NCBI GenBank assembly: GCA_027029065.1
Contig: JALVGO010000164.1
Location: 1-10,609, forward strand
Length of the DNA: 10,609 nt
Reading direction: 5' to 3'
Source of the DNA: Sulfurovum sp.
GTDB lineage: Bacteria > Campylobacterota > Campylobacteria > Campylobacterales > Sulfurovaceae
Both the position numbers and the translations under genes were made by a program. The notes under the pieces were generated by a model. The model ran no database searches, was not told where the DNA came from, and worked only from the letters and a program-made list of their open reading frames with translations. Positions 5,927 through 10,609 of the stretch are shown here, one piece after another. Each line of letters begins with the position of its first letter. Position 1 is the first letter of the stretch.

Positions 5927-6438
5927 TGAAAAAGAATATTATACTGATCGGATTTATGGGGGTGGGCAAGGGTACGACCGCGCGTGCCTTTGCCAAAAAG
6001 TACGGGGTGTACAATATCGATACGGATGACCTTATCGAGTCCAAAGAGAACAAAGAGGTTAAAAAGATTTTTGAGAAGAAGGGTGAAGCCTACTTTCGCA
6101 AGTGTGAACAGGAGACGGCTGACTGGATTGAAAAGTGTGTCAAGGGAACACTTGTCTCCTGCGGCGGTGGCTTTTACAAAGTAAAGAACCTCAAAAAGCT
6201 TGGTACGGTGGTACTGCTTGATGCCTCTTTCGAGTGGATTCACAACCGTCTGAAAACAGCAAAGAACAGCAAGCAGAAGCTTGCCAAACGTCCGCTTTTT
6301 CAAGATCCGAAAAAAGCAAAGAAACTTTACGAAGAGCGTGAAAAAGCCTACAAAAAAGTAGCAGATGTCATTATTGACGTAGAAAGCCTTACGCTTGATG
6401 AGCAGTTAAAAGAGATTGCTAAAAAGTGTAAGGTTTAA
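5926..6438 (+). CDS. aroK: Shikimate kinase
   Basis: AroK phosphorylates shikimate to shikimate 3-phosphate, the fifth step of chorismate and aromatic amino acid synthesis. The 170-residue protein has the P-loop GFMGVGKGT (9-17), shikimate-binding IDTDDLIE with Asp32 and Asp34, Arg58 in YFRKCE, the GGG loop (80-82), lid arginine in KRPLF (Arg122), and REKAYKKVADVII near the C-terminus. All expected shikimate kinase landmarks are present in order. The P-loop is unusual: most shikimate kinases have GKS-T or GKSS, whereas here the residue after Lys15 is Gly followed by Thr17, as in adenylate kinases. The ATG follows an A/T repeat with no ribosome-binding site, which suggests an unstructured-leader type of initiation. 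A short hairpin with a T tract follows the stop. Confidence 0.95.
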   Translation: MKKNIILIGFMGVGKGTTARAFAKKYGVYNIDTDDLIESKENKEVKKIFEKKGEAYFRKCEQETADWIEKCVKGTLVSCGGGFYKVKNLKKLGTVVLLDASFEWIHNRLKTAKNSKQKLAKRPLFQDPKKAKKLYEEREKAYKKVADVIIDVESLTLDEQLKEIAKKCKV

Positions 6439-6445
6439 AGCATTC

Positions 6446-6465
6446 GGGTAATCACCCTTCTTTTT
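6446..6465 (+). terminator. Candidate factor-independent terminator of aroK
   Basis: GGGT (6446-6449) can pair with ACCC (6454-6457) across an AATC loop, followed by TTCTTTTT. The stem is short (four pairs), so strength is doubtful. It overlaps the 3' end of the convergent membrane protein gene. Confidence 0.4.
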
Positions 6466-6709
6466 CATTGTTCTGTCCGTTTTTATGCTGAATCTGTGCT
6501 TCCCAGTACTCCAGCCCCTTGAAGATTCCTGTCAATATACCGAAGATCAGCATGGTGCTTCCCATGCAGTAGGGTACGAGCTCTTTAAAAGGTGCGGGGT
6601 CGTTGATGAAGATTGTTATGACATAGAGCCATATTGCCACTGTCAAAACGGCACTGATGCGTTTTAGCCATCTAATAAGCTGTAGTTGTTGTCTTGGTTC
6701 CATGTGCAT
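6452..6709 (-). CDS. Small two-helix membrane protein, function unknown
   Basis: This 85-residue protein is not recognised. Two hydrophobic helices (about 17-36 and 43-64) are joined by a short loop containing NDPAPFKE, with a basic N-terminus (RQQLQLIRWLKR) and a polar, charged C-terminus ending NNEKEG. Both tails would be cytoplasmic. It is convergent with aroK (13-base gap) and divergent from ispA, so it is its own transcription unit. Start choice is unsure: ATGs at 6709 and 6703 are both in frame and neither has a clear Shine-Dalgarno site. The hydrophobic pattern, good amino-acid composition and neat fit into the gap support a real gene. Confidence 0.7.
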   Translation of the reverse strand: MHMEPRQQLQLIRWLKRISAVLTVAIWLYVITIFINDPAPFKELVPYCMGSTMLIFGILTGIFKGLEYWEAQIQHKNGQNNEKEG

Positions 6710-6726
6710 ATTTTATCGAAATTAGA

Positions 6727-6732
6727 TATAAT
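6727..6732 (+). promoter_or_regulatory. -10 box of the ispA-tkt unit
   Basis: Consensus TATAAT lies 27 bases before the ispA ATG, giving a leader of about 20 bases. No -35 match is evident. The gene on the other strand starts only about 17 bases away, so the two promoters overlap. Confidence 0.6.
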
Positions 6733-6759
6733 TGCACCAATCTAAAATGAAGAGCATCC

Positions 6760-7608
6760 ATGCAGAGATTTGAAACCTATCTTTCCCATAACCTTCCCAA
6801 GGTTGCCAGCTTTCACCCTGTGTATGAAGAGGCGCTTGGGGCGATGCTGCAGGCAGGCGGAAAGCGTTTCCGCCCCATGCTGCTGCTTGGGGTTGTGGAA
6901 GCCTATGAGCCGATGCTGTTTGATTCGGCACTGCCTGTGGCACTTGCAATGGAGATGTTTCATACCTATTCGCTGATCCATGATGATCTGCCTGCCATGG
7001 ATGATGCCGATCTGCGGCGCGGACATCAGACACTGCATAAGCGTTTTGACGAGGTTACGGCGATTCTGGCAGGTGATGCACTCAATACCGATGCCTTTTT
7101 GCTGATAGCCAAAGCACCGCTGCGTGAAGATGTAAAAATCAAGCTGATTACCCTTTTGGCACAGAACGGCGGCTCGCAGGGAATGGTACTCGGACAGGCG
7201 ATAGACTGCTGGTTTGAGAACAAGCCGCTTACACTCGATGAGGTGAAAGTACTGCATACCAACAAAACTGCCAAACTCATTGCTGCCAGCCTGCAGATGG
7301 GTGCGGTGATTGTTGGACTGGGTTCTGACACACAAAAGGCGCTCTATGATTTCGGTATCGATCTTGGACTGCTGTTTCAGATACAGGATGACATCATTGA
7401 TGAGACACAGAGTGAGGAAGAGGCAGGTAAAACCACCGGCAATGACGGCGACAAAAACAGCTTTGTCAATCTTTTGGGACTGGAGTCTGCTGTAGCGGAA
7501 GCGGATGCTCTGGCAAAAGATTTGCAAAGACGGTTTGAAGCGTTTGATGAGAAGATGCAACACGCACTCCGTCCCCTGATGGAACACTATCTATACCGAC
7601 ACCAATAA
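6760..7608 (+). CDS. ispA: Polyprenyl (probably farnesyl/geranyl) diphosphate synthase
   Basis: This 282-residue trans-prenyltransferase condenses isopentenyl diphosphate with allylic diphosphates. It has GGKRFRP (33-39), the first Asp-rich motif HDDLPAMDD (74-82), LRRG, the lysine-threonine segment HTNKTAKLI (166-174), and the second Asp-rich motif QDDIIDE (209-215), followed by KTTGNDGDKNSFVNLLG-like sequence. The residues before the first Asp-rich motif (HTYSLIH) match E. coli IspA-type type II enzymes, suggesting a C15 product, but C20 cannot be excluded because chain length is set by few residues. The Shine-Dalgarno site is weak (GAAGAG). tkt begins ten bases after the stop, so the pair is probably an operon; both products handle central-carbon-derived building blocks. 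Confidence 0.93.
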   Translation: MQRFETYLSHNLPKVASFHPVYEEALGAMLQAGGKRFRPMLLLGVVEAYEPMLFDSALPVALAMEMFHTYSLIHDDLPAMDDADLRRGHQTLHKRFDEVTAILAGDALNTDAFLLIAKAPLREDVKIKLITLLAQNGGSQGMVLGQAIDCWFENKPLTLDEVKVLHTNKTAKLIAASLQMGAVIVGLGSDTQKALYDFGIDLGLLFQIQDDIIDETQSEEEAGKTTGNDGDKNSFVNLLGLESAVAEADALAKDLQRRFEAFDEKMQHALRPLMEHYLYRHQ

Positions 7609-7618
7609 AGGAAACAGC

Positions 7619-9604
7619 ATGGCAACAATGACCCCTGAGAATCAAATGCGCAAGAAGATGGCAAATACCATCCGTTTTTTAGCAGCAGATATGGTACAAA
7701 AAGCAAACTCCGGACACCCCGGTGCACCAATGGGACTGGCAGATATTGCTGTAGTGCTTAGTGAACACCTGGTACACAACCCCAGGAACCCAAAGTGGCT
7801 CAACCGTGACCGTCTGGTCTTCTCCGGAGGGCACGCTACGGGTCTGATCTACTCACTGCTGCACCTGTGGGGCTATGATGTCACTCTTGAAGATCTCAAA
7901 AACTTCAGACAGCTTGACTCCAAAACCCCGGGGCACCCCGAGTATGGTCATACAGCAGGGGTAGAGATCACCACAGGACCGCTTGGACAGGGGATCGCCA
8001 ATGCGGTAGGGTTTGCCATGGCAGAAGCCTTTACCAAAGCACAGGTCAACTCCGAAACCTGTGAACTGATCGACCATAAGGTCTACTGTCTCTGCGGTGA
8101 TGGTGACCTGCAGGAGGGTATCAGCTACGAAGCGTGTGCGCTTGCAGGGCACCTTGGGCTTAAAGACCTCATTCTTATCTATGACTCCAACGAGATCACC
8201 ATCGAGGGTGATACCTCTATCGCATGGAGCGAAGATGTTGCCAAGCGTTTTGAGGCGCAAAACTGGAATGTACTTAAAGTCAACGGACACTGCTATGACA
8301 AGATCGATGAAGCATTGACCCAAGCCAAAAATGCCGACAAGCCGACGATCATCATCGCCAATACCATCATCGGAAAGGGTGCGGGAGAGCTTGAAGGGAC
8401 ACACCATACACACGGAGCACCGCTGGGTGAAGAGATCATCAAAGCCTCCAAAGCCAAAGAGGGGTTTGATCCTGAGCAGACATTTCAGATTCCCGAAGAT
8501 GTACTGCTGCGTTTTAGATGTGCGGTTGAGAAGGGTGAACTGGCAGAAAAAGAGTGGATACACCGCCAAAAAGAGGCACCGCTGGTTGAGCAGAATGTGG
8601 CACTTGAAGCCCTGCTGAACCCGGATTTCTCAAAAGTAGACTATCCTGATTTCAGCAACGATGCAGAGGTGGCTACCCGTGATTCCAACGGGAAGATCCT
8701 CAATGCCATTGCCAAAGCGGTACCAAGTTTCCTTGGCGGTTCTGCAGACCTCGCACCAAGCAACAAGACAGAGCTCAAAGATATGGGCAACTTCCCTAAG
8801 GGCAAGAACCTGCACTTTGGGATCCGTGAGCACTCTATGGCTGCCATTACCAACGCGATGGCACTCTACGGTACGACCATTCCGTTCAATGCCACCTTCT
8901 TCGTCTTCTCCGACTACCTTAAGCCTGCAGCGCGTATCGCAGCACTTACAGGTATTCAAAACTTCTTTGTCTGGACACACGACAGCATCGGTGTAGGAGA
9001 AGATGGTCCGACACACGAGCCAATCGAACACCTCAGCCAGTTTAGAGCCCTGCCTAACTTCTACGTTTGGCGACCGGCAGATGCGACAGAGAATGTTGAA
9101 GCGTGGAAAACCGCACTCTCCATTAAAGCACCGCACGGGTTTGTACTCAGCCGACAAAAGCTCAAAACGCTTAAGCCAAAACGTGACTTTGGCGATGTCA
9201 GCAAAGGTGCCTACATTGTCAAAAAACGTGAAGGGGCGACCATGACTCTGATGGCAAGCGGTAGTGAATTGATGCCATGCCTGCAGGCAGCTTGCCACCT
9301 TGAAGTACTTGGGGTTAAGGCCAATGTCGTTTCCGTACCGTGTCTTGATCTCTTCAACGAGCAGGACGATGCCTACAAAGCGGCAGTCATTGATCCTGAA
9401 ACCAAAGTACTTGCCGTAGAAGCGGCACGTGCTACAGAGTACTACCGGTATGCCGATGATGTACTTGGCATGGAGACGTTCGGTGCCTCTGCACCGGCAG
9501 GTCAGCTCTTTGAGAAGTTCGGCTTTACCATCCAAAACATCACCAAAAAAGGGTGTGCATTGATGGGGGTAGCTTACCGAGAAGTCGACCTTGGGAAGTG
9601 TTAG
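7619..9604 (+). CDS. tkt: Transketolase
   Basis: Transketolase moves two-carbon units between sugar phosphates using thiamine diphosphate, in the pentose phosphate pathway and, in autotrophs using it, the Calvin cycle. At 661 residues it is full length (E. coli TktA 663). Visible landmarks are GHPGAPMG (32-39), GHPEYGHTAGVE-type sequence with GPLGQG (120-125), the ThDP motif GDGDLQEG (160-167) with Asn191, IREHSMAA with catalytic Glu404, HDSIGVGEDGPTHEP (454-468), and a C-terminal domain with GASAPAGQLFEKFG. All expected catalytic motifs are intact. AAAGGA overlaps the end of the intergenic gap and gives a good ribosome-binding site before ATG 7619. Most Campylobacterota fix carbon by the reverse TCA cycle, so here it probably supplies pentose and erythrose phosphates. 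Confidence 0.97.
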   Translation: MATMTPENQMRKKMANTIRFLAADMVQKANSGHPGAPMGLADIAVVLSEHLVHNPRNPKWLNRDRLVFSGGHATGLIYSLLHLWGYDVTLEDLKNFRQLDSKTPGHPEYGHTAGVEITTGPLGQGIANAVGFAMAEAFTKAQVNSETCELIDHKVYCLCGDGDLQEGISYEACALAGHLGLKDLILIYDSNEITIEGDTSIAWSEDVAKRFEAQNWNVLKVNGHCYDKIDEALTQAKNADKPTIIIANTIIGKGAGELEGTHHTHGAPLGEEIIKASKAKEGFDPEQTFQIPEDVLLRFRCAVEKGELAEKEWIHRQKEAPLVEQNVALEALLNPDFSKVDYPDFSNDAEVATRDSNGKILNAIAKAVPSFLGGSADLAPSNKTELKDMGNFPKGKNLHFGIREHSMAAITNAMALYGTTIPFNATFFVFSDYLKPAARIAALTGIQNFFVWTHDSIGVGEDGPTHEPIEHLSQFRALPNFYVWRPADATENVEAWKTALSIKAPHGFVLSRQKLKTLKPKRDFGDVSKGAYIVKKREGATMTLMASGSELMPCLQAACHLEVLGVKANVVSVPCLDLFNEQDDAYKAAVIDPETKVLAVEAARATEYYRYADDVLGMETFGASAPAGQLFEKFGFTIQNITKKGCALMGVAYREVDLGKC

Positions 9605-9610
9605 GCTTCC
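9594..9610 (+). terminator. Weak hairpin at the tkt stop codon
   Basis: GGAAG (9594-9598) pairs with CTTCC (9606-9610), with the tkt TAG in the seven-base loop. Only a mixed TC-rich stretch follows rather than a T run, so termination here is possible but not well supported. Confidence 0.25.
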
Positions 9611-9662
9611 TCAGTCTCTCTTCTGTAATCACTTCATCTTTCGATATCATCTCTTAAAACTA

Positions 9663-9671
9663 TGTTATAAT
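9663..9671 (+). promoter_or_regulatory. Extended -10 promoter of the toxin-antitoxin pair
   Basis: TG-T-TATAAT is an extended -10 element, about 63 bases before the antitoxin ATG. Operators bound by the antitoxin-toxin complex usually overlap such promoters, but no clear palindrome was recognised here. Confidence 0.55.
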
Positions 9672-9733
9672 TGGGTTCTCTGAAAAATCACCAACAGAGG
9701 TTTCAATTATCAAAAGCACAAAAGGCAAGTTTT

Positions 9734-9940
9734 ATGTCGATCGATGAAATTAAACAATTGGATATTACCGAGCGTATTCTTCTTGTTGAGGAGATTTGGG
9801 ACTCTATTGCCAAAGAGCAAGATCATCTTGGTTTGTCAGAATATGAAAAAGAAGTCTTGGATGCGCGATTGGTATCGCTGGAAGAGGACCCCAATAATCT
9901 TATCTCTTGGGATGAGATAAAAAGTAAGCTCAGAGATTAA
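9734..9940 (+). CDS. Antitoxin of a ParE/RelE-type module (unstable antitoxin family)
   Basis: This 68-residue protein begins MSIDEIKQLDITERILLVEE, followed by IWDSIAKEQ, the pattern of the short addiction-module antitoxins of Pfam Unstab_antitox (TIGR02574-like), which consist of an N-terminal helical segment and an acidic, toxin-wrapping tail (LSEYEKEVLDARL, EEDPNNLISWDEIKSKL). The frame extends 21 codons upstream, but ATG 9734 has AAAGG eight bases ahead and gives the family's usual N-terminus. The stop codon TAA is directly followed by the toxin ATG with no gap, so the two are translationally coupled. The protein probably neutralises the toxin by direct binding; autoregulation of the promoter is usual in such modules but not visible here. 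Confidence 0.88.
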   Translation: MSIDEIKQLDITERILLVEEIWDSIAKEQDHLGLSEYEKEVLDARLVSLEEDPNNLISWDEIKSKLRD

Positions 9941-10234
9941 ATGTATGAACTGGTTTTTAAACCCGAAGTATATGGGGATATTAAAACTGCTTATGACTGG
10001 TATGAGTCTCAGCGTGTAGGTCTGGGCGAAGATTTTTTGTTGATGCTTGAAGCATCTTATGCCAATATAGCAAAAGCACCAAAACAGTATCAAGATATCT
10101 ATAAATCAGTAAGAAGAAAACTGGTGCGCAGATTTCCTTACGGTATCTTTTTTGTTGTCAGAGGAAACAGTGTAGTTGTTTTGGCAGTTTTACATACCAA
10201 AAGAGACCCAAAATCATGGGAGAAGAGACTATAA
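9941..10234 (+). CDS. ParE/RelE-superfamily toxin
   Basis: This 97-residue protein matches the plasmid-stabilisation (ParE/RelE fold) pattern: an early DIKTAYDWYESQRVGLGEDF helix region (about 14-33), LLMLEASYANIAKAPKQYQ, then RRKLVRRFPYGIFFVV (about 58-73) and the terminal strand VVVLAVLHTKRDPKSW (78-93). Members either poison DNA gyrase (ParE) or cut mRNA on the ribosome (RelE); the GLGEDF and RRFPY patterns are closest to the ParE-like group, so gyrase is the likelier target, but this is not decided by the sequence. It starts immediately after the antitoxin stop. The module lies 59 bases before a tRNA-Pro gene that appears to be an island insertion site. Confidence 0.9.
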   Translation: MYELVFKPEVYGDIKTAYDWYESQRVGLGEDFLLMLEASYANIAKAPKQYQDIYKSVRRKLVRRFPYGIFFVVRGNSVVVLAVLHTKRDPKSWEKRL

Positions 10235-10270
10235 GTATTGCAATTTAGCTTGATTATAAGAGAAATATTT

Positions 10271-10276
10271 TATAAT
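10271..10276 (+). promoter_or_regulatory. -10 box of the tRNA-Pro gene
   Basis: Consensus TATAAT lies 17 bases before the first tRNA base. TTGATT at 10250-10255 could be a -35 box, though the 15-base spacing is short. Confidence 0.55.
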
Positions 10277-10293
10277 CACACTCTCCAAAATGT

Positions 10294-10371
10294 CGGGGTG
10301 TGGCGCAGTCTGGCTAGCGCGCTACCTTGGGGTGGTAGAGGTCGCAGGTTCAAGTCCTGTCACTCCGACCA
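10294..10371 (+). tRNA. tRNA-Pro (anticodon GGG)
   Basis: The cloverleaf folds fully. The acceptor CGGGGTG pairs with CACTCCG (one G-U), followed by discriminator A and an encoded CCA. The D arm is GCGC/GCGC with loop AGTCTGGCTA. The anticodon arm is CTACC/GGTAG with loop TTGGGGT, so the anticodon is GGG, reading proline codons CCC and CCU. The T arm is GCAGG/CCTGT with loop TTCAAGT. There is no intron. A tyrosine recombinase end lies 23 bases downstream in the opposite orientation, making the 3' half of this tRNA a likely integration site. Confidence 0.96.
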
Positions 10372-10378
10372 TTGAAAG

Positions 10379-10413
10379 CCCGTATACACGGGGTTCACGC
10401 TGAACTGTCAGCG
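10379..10413. other. Two hairpins between tRNA-Pro and the integrase end
   Basis: CCCGT (10379-10383) pairs with ACGGG (10388-10392) around ATAC. CGCTGA (10398-10403) pairs perfectly with TCAGCG (10408-10413) around ACTG, inside the last integrase codons. They may terminate the convergent transcripts, but neither has a clear T tract. Confidence 0.4.
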
Positions 10414-10609
10414 GATTTGTCAGTAAAAATCTTCAAACTTCTATCAATTTTGAGATGTTCGCCTTTAATAAATCTTCCGTAATTTTGTATAATCATTTGC
10501 ACCGAGCTGTGACCTGCAAGCTGTGCAATCTCCAAGATACTTAGATCACTGTATTTGAGCATCGAAACAATGAATGTATGACGCGTAGCATAAATCTTCC
10601 TGTAAGAGA
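10395..10609 (-). CDS. Tyrosine recombinase/integrase, C-terminal end (partial)
   Basis: The minus-strand frame enters at the window edge and ends at TGA (10397-10395), giving the last 70 residues. It contains the core of the catalytic domain: YATRHTF (Arg-His of box II), then LAGHSSVQMI with the conserved His/Gly segment, and NYGRF with the likely nucleophilic tyrosine. These are the C-terminal landmarks of phage and island integrases, which cut and rejoin DNA at attachment sites. The N-terminal arm-binding domain and the first catalytic arginine lie outside. The gene points at tRNA-Pro from 23 bases away, the usual arrangement when an element has inserted at a tRNA 3' end. The final residues (TDKSADSSA) look like a variable tail. 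The host element type (prophage, ICE or island) cannot be told. Confidence 0.9.
   Translation of the reverse strand, partial: SYRKIYATRHTFIVSMLKYSDLSILEIAQLAGHSSVQMIIQNYGRFIKGEHLKIDRSLKIFTDKSADSSA

Noticed and set aside
6742..7587. 281-codon antisense frame covering ispA
   Set aside because: Mirror of a conserved gene with all catalytic motifs; the antisense product is Cys/His/Gln-rich and matches nothing recognisable.
8630..9535. 301-codon antisense frame inside tkt
   Set aside because: Long only because of the codon bias of tkt; it has no ribosome-binding site and is Cys-rich with no recognisable motif.

Overview
The window looks like chromosomal DNA from a Campylobacterota (Epsilonproteobacteria) species, probably close to the Sulfurovum/Sulfurimonas group. 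This rests on the lineage-typical S21 and shikimate kinase sequences, a stand-alone Aer/CetB-type PAS protein, mixed GC content and short A-rich Shine-Dalgarno sites. No database search was possible, so the genus is inference.

Left edge, minus strand (1-1072): rpsU (ribosomal protein S21) is followed, in its own direction, by a promoter, a cyclic-di-GMP class I (GEMM-I) riboswitch, and the first 174 codons of an exported protein that runs off the window. The protein has a signal peptide and a stretch resembling a carbohydrate-binding-type beta-sandwich. This is the most interesting unit here: a second-messenger RNA switch controlling a secreted, possibly polysaccharide-binding protein.

Centre, plus strand (1210-5548): a compact run of nnr (NAD(P)HX epimerase/dehydratase repair enzyme), purN (purine synthesis), a small three-helix membrane protein and a MATE-family exporter, with gaps of 11-21 bases. 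A PAS sensor gene follows; its best ribosome-binding site points to an AUA start codon.

Middle-right (5647-9604): a small possibly HicB-like protein, aroK (shikimate pathway), a convergent two-helix membrane protein, then an ispA-tkt pair (prenyl diphosphate synthase and transketolase) behind one good -10 box. These are ordinary housekeeping genes.

Right edge (9734-10609): a ParE/RelE-type toxin-antitoxin pair, tRNA-Pro(GGG), and the C-terminal end of a tyrosine recombinase pointing at the tRNA from 23 bases away. This arrangement is typical of the integrase-bearing edge of an island inserted at a tRNA gene; the island would continue beyond the window.
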